From CAYVLI01 sp964452105 [NCBI: uncultured Nitrospinota bacterium] (lineage in GTDB: Bacteria > JAUXIQ01): 7,419 bases of DNA. Location of the stretch: NCBI GenBank assembly GCA_964452105.1, contig CAYVLI010000115.1, forward strand, positions 1 through 7,419, given 5' to 3'. Below are positions 1 through 6,470 of the stretch, one piece after another (the first letter of the stretch is position 1; every line of letters begins with the position of its first letter). The position numbers and the translations under genes were made by a program. Under the pieces are notes generated by a model. That model saw nothing but the letters and a program-made list of their open reading frames with translations. It was not told the DNA's origin and made no database searches.

Positions 1-1830
1 GCTCAAATCATCATGGTCGAGCAAGAAACTTCCTCGCAAAGATAACGCAGGGGATTCATCCCTGAAATTGAAACCAGCCAGTGTTATCTTGAAGGGCGAA
101 TTGCTTATACGTCCCCTCAGTCCATCGAAGTCGAACGAATCTCCGCTGAAGTTGACCTTCCCCTCCACATCCTCGAAAGGTAAAGGAAAATCCTCATGAT
201 TTATGAAAACTTTTGATAAATAGATTTCGCCGACCAGCGAAGTCGATTTGCCGGACAACTTGCGAGCCAGATTAAGAATAAGATCCCCGCTTCCATCAAG
301 CCCCTTCAGTCGGCCCAGGAAACCGGGAACCAGAGAATCCCTCCTCAGAGATATAATTTTGTAAGCATCAGCGAAGTCCACATGCGCAGAAATGTTGGCC
401 GTCAGCAACGGTTCCTCGAAGATGTCGGCTATTCTGCCCGAAACTTTTTTAATGCTGGAATTCATGAACCGTCCCTTAGAGATTTCAAACGTCAGGTCAT
501 TCCCATCCAGAACGAATTCAGCATCCATCCCCCTCAGGGGTAACCTGTCATCACTCACATCCACGCTGACATCCTTAAAGGCTATCGTCCCCCGCACATC
601 GGCGCCGCTTCCTCCCTTGCTCCATTTCCTTAGCTGTTCGAGCGTGCCCATTACTTCAACGTCTTTTAGCTGGACCTTCGCCCCGGTCACACTCTCCAAA
701 ATCTTTGACAACCTTGAAGGAAGCTTTCTGGAAGGGAGGTATCTCCTTGCAACATCCAGGTCGAAAGGGCTGGAATCGAATCTGGCATACAGTTTCCTGC
801 CCGGCGAAGGATTTCTATCCAGCAACAGGCTCCCGTTCAATTTAATGCCGTCCAGATTCAAGGTCAGGTTATCGAACCTTATGACATCCTCTCCGAAATA
901 GGTCTTGAACAGCACAGAAGCTTCGTGGGGAGCAAACTGCCGGTCATCCCACGCCGGCACGTTCATGCTCAGCGACCTGAAGTTCACCGAACCTTCCACC
1001 CTGAAGCCTTCAGCCTGACTGCCCGTCAGAGCTGCCTCCGCATCCAGCAAAGCGTTAAAATTCTCCAGGCCATGCTTCCTCCCCAGATGCGGGAAAAACT
1101 CATCGAGAGGGAAATCATCCAGCCTGATGGAGGCCGAAACAGGCACATCCCTCAGTGGGACCTTAAAGGGATGCTTGAGGAATTTAATTCTGATATTTAC
1201 AGCAGCGCCTTCTCCACCAACACCCGGGCGCAATAATCGGCCTGTAAGGCGGACGGAGGGCGCATCCAGCCACAAAAGGTTCTTTATCAACAGGTCCATG
1301 TTATCGAGTTCGAAGACCGTGCTCTCGCCCCCGCGGAATTTATCCACCAGAATAAACCTGCCTCGATAAACGGCAAAATTCTTTATCAGCAACTTCATAT
1401 TGCCGCCACCAAAGGCCGGCAACTTCAGAACCCCCCCGGTCGCGTCACCACCTCCGCCTTCATTCCCCTGCCTATTCCTGACCAGGTAGATTGTGGGACC
1501 TTCCAGCTCCAGTTTGCTGATGAAAATCCGCCGCCTCAAAATGGAAAAGGGATGTATGCTCACATCGAGATGGTCCGCCTTGAGCAAGTAGGGCAAGCCA
1601 TCCTCACCCCCGACAGTGAAATCACTAAAGCGGATTTTCAAACCCTTGTAGATAACGGCCTCTACCTTCCCGATGGATACAGGGCGGTGCAACGCAGATT
1701 CCATCTTTTTTACGAAGAAATCCCTGTAGTTATCCAGGTTGAACAGGAAGATAAACAACAGAAGGGAAATAATTGCCAGGGCCGCGATCACACACGGTAT
1801 ATAAAGGAACAGCCTTTTTCTTTTGCGCAC
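1..1830 (-). CDS. AsmA-family inner-membrane-anchored protein, N-terminal 610 codons (C-terminus beyond window)
   Basis: Reading the minus strand from 1830 to 1 gives 610 codons without a stop, so the gene continues past the left edge. Residues 1-6 are basic (VRKRKR) and are followed by one hydrophobic segment at about 7-30, which fits a signal anchor with the rest in the periplasm. Next comes the typical AsmA start: a helix ending near 47, then RPVSIGKVE at 49-57 and the following KGLKIRFSDF strand region. A second AsmA-like feature is LELEGPTIYLVRNRQGN near 110-125. The remainder is beta-rich with many short amphipathic strands, as in AsmA/YhdP/TamB-like proteins, which are long periplasmic proteins linked to outer-membrane assembly and lipid transport. 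GTG at 1830 has AGAGG seven bases upstream. An in-frame ATG at 1851 would add MEKRGNG but lacks a Shine-Dalgarno site. The family call is firm; the exact subfamily (AsmA, YhdP-like or other) cannot be set without the C-terminus. Confidence 0.85.
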   Translation of the reverse strand, partial: MRKRKRLFLYIPCVIAALAIISLLLFIFLFNLDNYRDFFVKKMESALHRPVSIGKVEAVIYKGLKIRFSDFTVGGEDGLPYLLKADHLDVSIHPFSILRRRIFISKLELEGPTIYLVRNRQGNEGGGGDATGGVLKLPAFGGGNMKLLIKNFAVYRGRFILVDKFRGGESTVFELDNMDLLIKNLLWLDAPSVRLTGRLLRPGVGGEGAAVNIRIKFLKHPFKVPLRDVPVSASIRLDDFPLDEFFPHLGRKHGLENFNALLDAEAALTGSQAEGFRVEGSVNFRSLSMNVPAWDDRQFAPHEASVLFKTYFGEDVIRFDNLTLNLDGIKLNGSLLLDRNPSPGRKLYARFDSSPFDLDVARRYLPSRKLPSRLSKILESVTGAKVQLKDVEVMGTLEQLRKWSKGGSGADVRGTIAFKDVSVDVSDDRLPLRGMDAEFVLDGNDLTFEISKGRFMNSSIKKVSGRIADIFEEPLLTANISAHVDFADAYKIISLRRDSLVPGFLGRLKGLDGSGDLILNLARKLSGKSTSLVGEIYLSKVFINHEDFPLPFEDVEGKVNFSGDSFDFDGLRGRISNSPFKITLAGFNFRDESPALSLRGSFLLDHDDLS

Positions 1831-1837
1831 CCCGTTA

Positions 1838-1842
1838 CCTCT
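1838..1842 (-). promoter_or_regulatory. Ribosome binding site of the AsmA-family gene
   Basis: AGAGG on the minus strand lies seven bases before the GTG at 1830. It favours that GTG over the in-frame ATG at 1851, whose upstream bases (GCCTCTCTGA) contain no Shine-Dalgarno match. Confidence 0.6.
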
Positions 1843-1932
1843 TTTCTCCATTCAGAGAGGCTTTTCAATTAAGTGGGGATAGCCGGTTTTTCGCTACATC
1901 CTTTTCACCCAAGTCATAGAGATCGTACGCTT

Positions 1933-1962
1933 GTTATATAAACACGGCTACTTGCTTTTTAA
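1933..1962 (-). promoter_or_regulatory. Weak candidate promoter for the AsmA-family gene
   Basis: On the minus strand, TTAAAA (1962-1957) is followed after 18 bases by TATAAC (1938-1933). These match the -35 and -10 consensus at four and five of six positions. The leader to the GTG would be about 95 bases. In such AT-rich DNA a match of this quality can arise by chance. Confidence 0.25.
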
Positions 1963-2029
1963 GTTAGCAGAAAATCTTTAAATGTCAATAAGTTAATTTG
2001 TCCAGGAACATTTTGCAAGGTCTGTTTCG

Positions 2030-2047
2030 AAGCGATGCCTTTCGCTT
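2030..2047. repeat. Short perfect inverted repeat (hairpin or operator)
   Basis: AAGCGA at 2030-2035 and TCGCTT at 2042-2047 form a perfect six-base dyad with a six-base loop. No T-run follows on either strand, so it does not look like an intrinsic terminator. It lies between the two divergent promoter candidates, so a regulator-binding site is possible. Chance is also possible. Confidence 0.35.
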
Positions 2048-2073
2048 AACTTCCTTCCATAGTGGTTTTACAA

Positions 2074-2104
2074 TGGACTATTTTAGTTTACATTAATATA
2101 TAAT
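2074..2104 (+). promoter_or_regulatory. Candidate promoter of the pseudopeptidase gene
   Basis: A perfect TATAAT -10 box lies at 2099-2104. The best -35 is TGGACT at 2074-2079, four of six matches with a long 19-base spacer. An overlapping alternative is TTTACA (2067-2072), 16 bases, TACATT (2089-2094). Transcription from the first would begin near 2111, leaving a leader of about 60 bases before the ATG at 2170. Confidence 0.4.
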
Positions 2105-2169
2105 ACCTCTCGAACGTCAAAGCATCCACACTTCAAACTTTGCCTCACTCGCGGAGCGGCTACGGTAAA

Positions 2170-3645
2170 ATGTCGGACTCAACAAAACTCCAGGAGATGG
2201 AAAAAACAGTTAACGAATTCCTTCTGCAAACAGCCCTGCTCAAACAAGAGCAGATAGAAGGTAGAAAAAAAACTTCCAGCCTTTCCTTATACGACGAATA
2301 CCCATCCCTCTCCGACCCCCGGCTATTTGCTGAACTCTCGGAAGCCTCAAAAATACAGGAAGATGGTTCGGGACTTAAAAACCTTCTCATGGTCATGGCA
2401 GAGCATCGCTGTATGAGACCCTTCGTGGAAATCGAGGACGATGTCTCCGACATCTGTAATTCGCGCATCCTGCGAATCGGGGAAGAGGACATACCCTATT
2501 CGGTCTCCGAATACTGGACAATGCGACAAAAGGAAAGATATCTACGCGAAGTCATGGAGAAGGAGCGGGGAAAGGTAATCAACGAGATAAACTCATACCT
2601 CTCCCAGGCTCATGCAAGCGCCCACGAAAGGTGCATGGAGCTGGGATTCACATCCATCGAGCAGATGTGGAGATTCCTCTGGGGAACAGATTTCAACAAG
2701 TTAAAGGAGAATTGCCAGGAACTGCTGAGTGAAACCGAGGACATCTTCAGAGACCACATGCGCTGGCTCTCAAGGCGCATGGTAGAACTGAACCCCTCAG
2801 AGATGAAACGCAACGACGTACTTTTCGCCTTTTCATGCAATGAATATAACGACCGGCTTCCGCTCCAGTCTCCCCGAAACCTCCTGCTCGATACGATGGA
2901 AGATATGGGCCTCCCGCTACAAGAGCCTGAAAACCCGGTTTTGTACAACATGGAAAGTGAGAACGCTCTTCCTGTGTGCGTCCCTATTGAGACGCCGGAA
3001 AAAGTTATCCTCTATTATTCGTCGTGCGCAGGATTAAACGGTTATACCTCAGTGTTCCATGAGCTTGGTCGAGCTCTCTTTTTCGCCAACATGAGCGCCG
3101 GGCTCCCCGCCCGTTTCCGGTACGCGGGGAAACCCGCCATACCACAAACCTTCGCATTCCTGTTCGCTTCCCTCCTCAGGGAGCCCCTATGGCTAAAAAG
3201 GCATCTGGATATAGAAAATGAACCGGACCTGATACGCACAGCCTACCTGGAAAAACTCTACTCCGTACGAGCACAGGCAGGCCGTTTCATGTACGAACTG
3301 GAGATGAGCTCGAACGCCCCCTCTGATGATGGACGCCTTTTCAGAGAATCGATGCACCATGCAACGGGGGTGGACTACCCCCCGGAGAGGCGCTTTATAG
3401 ACATCCCACCCTGGTTCAGGAACGCCACCAACCTGATAGCATGGAGCCTCGAAGCTCATCTTCGCAGGCGAATGATAGAAGAATATGACGAGGACTGGTT
3501 CAGGAACCCCGGCTCGGGCGATATTTTGAAGGAACTCTGGGCCGCCGGTTTTAAAACAGAGCCGGAGGTTATCACTCGATGGGCGAATGCTACATTAACC
3601 GACTTTAACGCCCTGATAGAGGATTTCCAGCAGCATCTGGCCTGA
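2170..3645 (+). CDS. Peptidase M3-like family protein with lost zinc ligands (probable pseudopeptidase)
   Basis: This gene encodes 491 residues, soluble, with no signal peptide or membrane segment. The C-terminal half aligns by eye with M3-like (oligoendopeptidase-type) metallopeptidases: HELGRAL at 297-303 stands where active members have HExGHA, and LPARFRYAG, TFAFLF, WLKRHL and AWSLEAHLRRR follow in family order. In active M3 enzymes zinc is bound by both His of HExxH and by a Glu 29 residues after the first His. Here the first His (297) and the catalytic Glu (298) remain, but the second His is Arg301, the third ligand is Gln326, and a further conserved Glu seven residues on is Ala333. A Tyr usual in the C-terminal substrate motif appears to be Asn421. 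A peptidase reaction is therefore unlikely, and a binding or regulatory role is inferred. ATG at 2170 was chosen; an in-frame TTG at 2140 has no ribosome binding site, though that of the ATG is weak too (GGAG, 13 bases upstream). The length is normal for the family, so this is an intact gene and not a decaying fragment. Confidence 0.8.
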   Translation: MSDSTKLQEMEKTVNEFLLQTALLKQEQIEGRKKTSSLSLYDEYPSLSDPRLFAELSEASKIQEDGSGLKNLLMVMAEHRCMRPFVEIEDDVSDICNSRILRIGEEDIPYSVSEYWTMRQKERYLREVMEKERGKVINEINSYLSQAHASAHERCMELGFTSIEQMWRFLWGTDFNKLKENCQELLSETEDIFRDHMRWLSRRMVELNPSEMKRNDVLFAFSCNEYNDRLPLQSPRNLLLDTMEDMGLPLQEPENPVLYNMESENALPVCVPIETPEKVILYYSSCAGLNGYTSVFHELGRALFFANMSAGLPARFRYAGKPAIPQTFAFLFASLLREPLWLKRHLDIENEPDLIRTAYLEKLYSVRAQAGRFMYELEMSSNAPSDDGRLFRESMHHATGVDYPPERRFIDIPPWFRNATNLIAWSLEAHLRRRMIEEYDEDWFRNPGSGDILKELWAAGFKTEPEVITRWANATLTDFNALIEDFQQHLA

Positions 3646-3666
3646 CAAAACCTTCCCAAAAAAGGC

Positions 3667-3694
3667 TTGACATGGTCGTACAACAACTTATAAT
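3667..3694 (+). promoter_or_regulatory. Perfect sigma70-type promoter of the MaoC-family gene
   Basis: TTGACA at 3667-3672 and TATAAT at 3689-3694 match the consensus at all twelve positions, with a 16-base spacer. Transcription would start near 3701, giving a leader of roughly 50 bases that is strongly A/T-rich. It lies only 21 bases after the stop of the preceding gene and marks the MaoC-family gene as a separate transcription unit, probably strongly expressed and sigma70-dependent. Confidence 0.85.
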
Positions 3695-3742
3695 CAAATT
3701 GTAACTATAGTAAAAAGAAGTTAAGTTTAATACTAATTAAAT

Positions 3743-3746
3743 GAGG
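3743..3746 (+). promoter_or_regulatory. Ribosome binding site that favours the GTG start at 3754
   Basis: GAGG ends seven bases before GTG 3754 but only one base before ATG 3748, which is too close for initiation there. It is the only Shine-Dalgarno match nearby, so the GTG is the better start. Confidence 0.55.
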
Positions 3747-3753
3747 CATGCTC

Positions 3754-4188
3754 GTGGGAGAGAAAGAGCTATATTTTGAAGACATTAATGAAGGTGACAG
3801 CATACCAGAACTGGTGAAAGAACCGATGACCAGGGTCCAGCTCGTAAAATACGCCGGCGCTTCAGGAGATTTTAACCCACTTCACACCGTTGAGGATTTC
3901 GCCAAAAAAGCCGGTTTCGATCAACCTATAGCCCACGGCATGATAAGCATGGCCTTCGCGGGTCAATTTCTGACGAATTGGCTGCCCAGAGGAACGCTTA
4001 AAAAATTTGGAACGCGTTTTACTGCGGTAACCTTCCCGGGGGATACGATAACCTGCAAGGGCAAAATTACTCGGAAATTCCAGGAAGGGGGCCAGAACCT
4101 TATCGAAATGGATATTTGGGCTGAGACCCAGAAAGGCCAGAAGACCGTTCAGGGGACAGCCGTTGCCGCATTGCCATCCCGCGGTTAA
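3754..4188 (+). CDS. MaoC-like hot-dog dehydratase / (R)-specific enoyl-CoA hydratase family protein
   Basis: The product has 144 residues, the usual size of a single hot-dog MaoC domain. The hydratase-2 motif is complete: YAGASGDFNPLH at 33-44 carries the catalytic Asp39 and His44 with Asn41 between them, followed by the PIAHGM segment at 58-63 that lines the active site in this family. Members add water to (R)-specific trans-2-enoyl-CoA or -ACP substrates or catalyse the reverse dehydration in fatty-acid, polyhydroxyalkanoate or CoA-thioester pathways. The substrate cannot be told from the sequence. The GTG start is chosen from the Shine-Dalgarno spacing; ATG at 3748 in the same frame would add two residues (ML). 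It stands alone, with its own promoter and no adjoining FAS or beta-oxidation genes, so the neighbourhood gives no pathway clue. The family call is secure. Confidence 0.9.
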   Translation: MGEKELYFEDINEGDSIPELVKEPMTRVQLVKYAGASGDFNPLHTVEDFAKKAGFDQPIAHGMISMAFAGQFLTNWLPRGTLKKFGTRFTAVTFPGDTITCKGKITRKFQEGGQNLIEMDIWAETQKGQKTVQGTAVAALPSRG

Positions 4189-4200
4189 GAGGAAAACCGC
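4181..4200 (+). terminator. Stem-loop overlapping the stop codon of the MaoC-family gene
   Basis: GCGGTT (4181-4186) and AACCGC (4195-4200) form a perfect six-base stem with an eight-base loop that contains most of the stop codon. No T-run follows (next bases TGATACT), so it is not a standard intrinsic terminator. It may be a weak terminator or a 3'-end stabilising hairpin. Confidence 0.35.
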
Positions 4201-4245
4201 TGATACTGCCACAAACGGAAAATTTCAAGCGCTCGGGTGTTAAAA

Positions 4246-4293
4246 GGTCGCACAATAAGAACCCTCTCCAACGGTTAAGCAGAAGTGGCGACC
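4246..4293. repeat. Inverted repeat enclosing a smaller hairpin
   Basis: GGTCGC (4246-4251) pairs with GCGACC (4288-4293). Inside the 36-base loop, AACC (4260-4263) pairs with GGTT (4273-4276). The nested arrangement could be a structured RNA element in a read-through transcript, or coincidence. Confidence 0.3.
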
Positions 4294-4305
4294 TGTTCAG
4301 CTAAC

Positions 4306-4346
4306 CCCCTGTTATGGTTATAAGCAAATCTCTGCGCCGACAGGGG
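4306..4346. repeat. Seven-base inverted repeat with 27-base loop
   Basis: CCCCTGT (4306-4312) and ACAGGGG (4340-4346) are perfectly complementary and GC-rich enough to be stable in RNA. It directly follows the nested repeat at 4246-4293. Confidence 0.35.
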
Positions 4347-4361
4347 AAGCGCCCCGGGAAG

Positions 4362-4385
4362 AAGGAGAGGTTTTTCATCCTCCTT
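4362..4385. promoter_or_regulatory. Dyad overlapping the -35 box, possible operator
   Basis: AAGGAG (4362-4367) and CTCCTT (4380-4385) are inverted repeats separated by 12 bases. The right arm covers the first two bases of the TTGACT -35 box, which is where a repressor dimer would compete with RNA polymerase. No regulator gene is adjacent, so this is inference from position only. Confidence 0.3.
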
Positions 4386-4411
4386 GACTGTTAAATAATG
4401 GGTGATAAAAT
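4384..4411 (+). promoter_or_regulatory. Extended -10 promoter of the AAA+/VWA gene
   Basis: TTGACT (4384-4389) and TAAAAT (4406-4411) each match the consensus at five of six positions with a 16-base spacer. TG at 4403-4404 gives an extended -10 (TGATAAAAT). The transcript would begin near 4418 with a leader of about 95 bases and probably continue into ribBA. Confidence 0.7.
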
Positions 4412-4500
4412 ATCTTGATAGAATATTTGTCCGCTGAAAGCTCCGTAGAAAGGGTATGCGAGCAACAAGTTCAAAAAACCACAACAACCACAAAAATTTC

Positions 4501-4505
4501 AGGAG
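4501..4505 (+). promoter_or_regulatory. Ribosome binding site fixing the TTG start of the AAA+/VWA gene
   Basis: AGGAG lies six bases before TTG 4512, which is ideal spacing. No in-frame ATG precedes the ATPase domain at a comparable distance; the first internal Met is residue 15, so the TTG is accepted. Confidence 0.8.
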
Positions 4506-4511
4506 CAGATT

Positions 4512-6422
4512 TTGAAAGACGTAAATAAAGGAGTCGCCACCATCTCGGATGAGATGGACAGATACGTGGTGGGGCACGATGATATGAAGGAGGCCATCCT
4601 TCTCGGTGTCGTCGCCAGGGAGCATATATATCTGGAAGGCCCCCCTGGAACCGCTAAAACCATGCTTGCAGAAATAACCGCAGACGCAGCGGACCTGAAC
4701 TTTTACTTTTACCAACTTCACAGGGACACCCGCCTGGCGGAACTGGTCGGCGACATAGTAATAGCCAGGGAAAAGAGCACCGAAGGCGAACTGATAAAAC
4801 AGAGCATAAAGAAGGGCGGAATACTGACAGCGGAGATATGCGTGCTGGACGACATATCCAGAGCGCCCGGTGAAGCCCTCAACGTTATGCTTCGTATCCT
4901 GAACGAGCGAAAGTACGGAGGAGAAAAAATACCCCTCCTCACCGCTATAGCTACCAGCAATCCCACAAAAGACGAATATTATAACGAGCCTCTGGACCCG
5001 GCTAATATAGACCGCTTCACCATTCAGTACAAAGCCATAGGCCTCATCCAGCAGAATATGTGGGATGAAGCCAAGAAACTCATAGACCTGTATGCCGATT
5101 CCCTTATCGACCACAATCAAATAGTGCCTTCAGTGGACCGCAGTATCTTCGACCAGGCCTACAAACTGATGGTCTCCGTGAAAATTCCCCCGGAGGTAAA
5201 AGAGGCGCTGCTCGACCTGCTGTCCACGCTCATCAATGACTACAAGCTGGACGACAGCAACTCGCTCATCACCGACCGTACGTTTCTGGTCAAAGCTCTC
5301 AAGATAATAAAAGCCAAGGCCGTCCTCTCCGGAAGAACCAGAGCGATCCTCGAGGACTTGAGGGTCATGAAATATATAACCGCCTTCCGGATACCCCCCG
5401 AAGTGCACGAGCAGATCGAAGAGATTACCGAAGAGGTGATTAATAAAAAAAAAATAGCCATGGAACAGGAGCCTGACCCCCAGGAACAAGCCGAACAGGC
5501 AGACGAAATGAACATGGAGGAGCAAGGCGAGGAACAGGGGGAACCCATAGAACAGGCGGCCGAAGAGGGCGAACAGAAAGAGGTACTGGATAAATCCATG
5601 TCCTCCCTTATACGAAAGGAACTGGGGGAGGGGGGTGATGAAGAAGAACAGTACCTCCAGAGAGAGACCATAGAGAACATCGAACTGCTGCTCAAGGTTA
5701 TCAAGGGCAAGGTCGAGAAAAGCATCGCCGACCAGATACCACACCGTGGAGGCCAGCCCAGAACCTGGCAGCAGATGCGAGACCTTGACGACATATTAGA
5801 CACCGACCCCGTAGAAAGCTCCATATGGAGCGCTGACGCCACACCGACCCTACCCCGCGTCTATAAAAGAGAAAAGAAGCAGAGCGGCGGCGAACTGGCT
5901 ATCCTGCGCGACGTAAGCTCGTCCATGATGGGCCGATATTCGAAATGGGCTTCGGCCGTTATAGTGGGGTTGGTGGATATGGCCAGGCAAAAGAGAATGC
6001 GGGTGGGCTACATAGAGTTCAACCACCTGTCCACGAAATACAAAGACAGCGGTCGTTTTTTTACCAAAGATTACGAAAAGGTCCTCCGGAAAGCAGGCAA
6101 CATCAAGTGCTCCGGATACACCAATTATCAGCGCTCCCTGAATGACGCACTTCTTGAGTTCGATAGTAAGCGCCACCGGAACAAACATATCGTTTTCATT
6201 ACCGATGGCGTGCCTACCCAGGGGGATTGGGAAGTCAAAGCAGAGAGGACCGTTGCGAAGAAGCAGGGCGTAGCAATTCATTCTATTTTCATAGGTACCA
6301 ACGACTGCCCGAAAATACTCAGAATAATATCCGACGAGACCGGAGGAGCGCAGTTTCAGGCGGCGACGGATCACCGTGGAGTAGTAAAGATATCCGAACG
6401 CAACCAGGGCGCTGCCCGGTAA
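4512..6422 (+). CDS. MoxR-type AAA+ ATPase fused to a VWA domain
   Basis: The 636-residue cytoplasmic protein has three parts. Residues 1 to about 315 form a MoxR-type AAA+ ATPase: Walker A GPPGTAKT at 43-50, Walker [11 protein letters not shown] at 109-118, sensor-1 ATSNP with Asn150, and LDPANIDRF with Arg168. The Walker B acidic pair is Asp113-Asp114, where most relatives have Asp-Glu. Residues about 317-390 are an acidic Glu/Gln-rich linker. Residues about 460-620 form a VWA domain with a complete metal-ion-dependent adhesion site: Asp467, Ser469 and Ser471 (DVSSS), Thr537 (GYTNY) and Asp565 (TDG). MoxR ATPases and VWA proteins usually work as pairs from adjacent genes to mature or insert metals into client proteins; magnesium and cobalt chelatases use the same pairing, and ChlD has a similar acidic linker. 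Here both are in one chain. No client gene is adjacent, so the target is unknown. An A10 run at the domain junction may allow a second, ATPase-only product. ribBA follows after 48 bases, probably in the same transcript. Confidence 0.9.
   Translation: MKDVNKGVATISDEMDRYVVGHDDMKEAILLGVVAREHIYLEGPPGTAKTMLAEITADAADLNFYFYQLHRDTRLAELVGDIVIAREKSTEGELIKQSIKKGGILTAEICVLDDISRAPGEALNVMLRILNERKYGGEKIPLLTAIATSNPTKDEYYNEPLDPANIDRFTIQYKAIGLIQQNMWDEAKKLIDLYADSLIDHNQIVPSVDRSIFDQAYKLMVSVKIPPEVKEALLDLLSTLINDYKLDDSNSLITDRTFLVKALKIIKAKAVLSGRTRAILEDLRVMKYITAFRIPPEVHEQIEEITEEVINKKKIAMEQEPDPQEQAEQADEMNMEEQGEEQGEPIEQAAEEGEQKEVLDKSMSSLIRKELGEGGDEEEQYLQRETIENIELLLKVIKGKVEKSIADQIPHRGGQPRTWQQMRDLDDILDTDPVESSIWSADATPTLPRVYKREKKQSGGELAILRDVSSSMMGRYSKWASAVIVGLVDMARQKRMRVGYIEFNHLSTKYKDSGRFFTKDYEKVLRKAGNIKCSGYTNYQRSLNDALLEFDSKRHRNKHIVFITDGVPTQGDWEVKAERTVAKKQGVAIHSIFIGTNDCPKILRIISDETGGAQFQAATDHRGVVKISERNQGAAR
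5433..5476 (+). other. Candidate slippage/frameshift site at the ATPase-linker junction
   Basis: Ten A residues (5445-5454) encode part of Asn-Lys-Lys-Lys-Ile (311-315). The heptamer A_AAA_AAA sits in the right phase at 5447-5453. GAGGTG (5433-5438) is Shine-Dalgarno-like, and its GAGG ends ten bases before the heptamer, about the spacing of the dnaX stimulator. A -1 shift reads Asn-Ser-His-Gly-Thr-Gly-Ala and stops at TGA 5474-5476, giving 321 residues. A +1 shift, or loss of one A in the transcript, stops at once at TAG 5455-5457, giving 314 residues. A downstream stem is only weakly supported: GCCTG 5471-5475 with CAGGC 5496-5500, rather far away. Confidence 0.45.
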
Positions 6423-6470
6423 TTCGAGCATACAATAGAAAAAAGTAGCTGCCTGCGGGAGAAGACGTAT

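Larger units (their letters stand above)
1831..2169. other. AT-rich divergent intergenic region
   Basis: This 339-base stretch separates the minus-strand AsmA-family gene from the plus-strand pseudopeptidase. Plus-strand reading frames entering it from the left are shadows of the AsmA-family gene. It is clearly more AT-rich than the flanking genes and holds promoter-like sequences facing both ways plus one short hairpin, listed separately. I see no RNA gene, no further small ORF with a ribosome binding site, and no terminator. Confidence 0.7.
4189..4511. other. Intergenic region with several inverted repeats, ending in a promoter and C/A-rich leader
   Basis: This 323-base spacer holds no credible gene. 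A long minus-strand frame crosses it (4275-5120), but most of that frame is antisense to the AAA+/VWA gene and it has no family features. The left part contains two larger inverted repeats (4246-4293 and 4306-4346). A dyad at 4362-4385 overlaps a good promoter at 4384-4411. The last part of the leader is C/A-rich, with a nine-base unit AACCACAAC/AACCACAAA in tandem at 4477-4494, probably unstructured and leaving the start site open. No tRNA and no FMN-riboswitch consensus was recognised. Confidence 0.6.

Noticed and set aside
392-1872. Several plus-strand open frames (392-901, 925-1236, 1127-1369, 1552-1872)
   Set aside because: All lie opposite the continuous 610-codon minus-strand AsmA-family frame; their products show no family motifs and they have no convincing ribosome binding sites.
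2265-2272. A8 run near the start of the pseudopeptidase gene as a second frameshift site
   Set aside because: It lies near codon 33, where a shift would give only a short peptide. No SD-like stimulator or domain boundary is present, so it is probably just Lys codons.
3646-3666. Terminator after the pseudopeptidase gene (CCTT...AAGG around poly-A)
   Set aside because: The stem is only four bases and no T-run follows; the perfect promoter starts immediately afterwards.
1961-3724. Recurring AAGTTAA-type heptamers (1990-1996, inverted 2046-2052, 3718-3724, partial at 1961)
   Set aside because: The motif is short and low in complexity, and these spacers are AT-rich, so chance recurrence is expected; spacing is not regular.
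4275-5120. 281-codon minus-strand frame
   Set aside because: Most of it is antisense to the Walker A/B region of the AAA+ gene. The product is aromatic and hydrophobic without recognisable motifs, as expected of a shadow frame.
5130-6431. Minus-strand frames 5130-5744, 5240-5842 and 5850-6431
   Set aside because: They are antisense to the acidic linker and VWA domain. Their Leu/Phe- or Ser-rich composition is simply the complement of Glu/Gln-rich coding sequence, not membrane segments.
6423-6470. FMN riboswitch before ribBA
   Set aside because: The gap is only 48 bases, far too short, and no RFN-element consensus is present there or in the 4189-4511 spacer.
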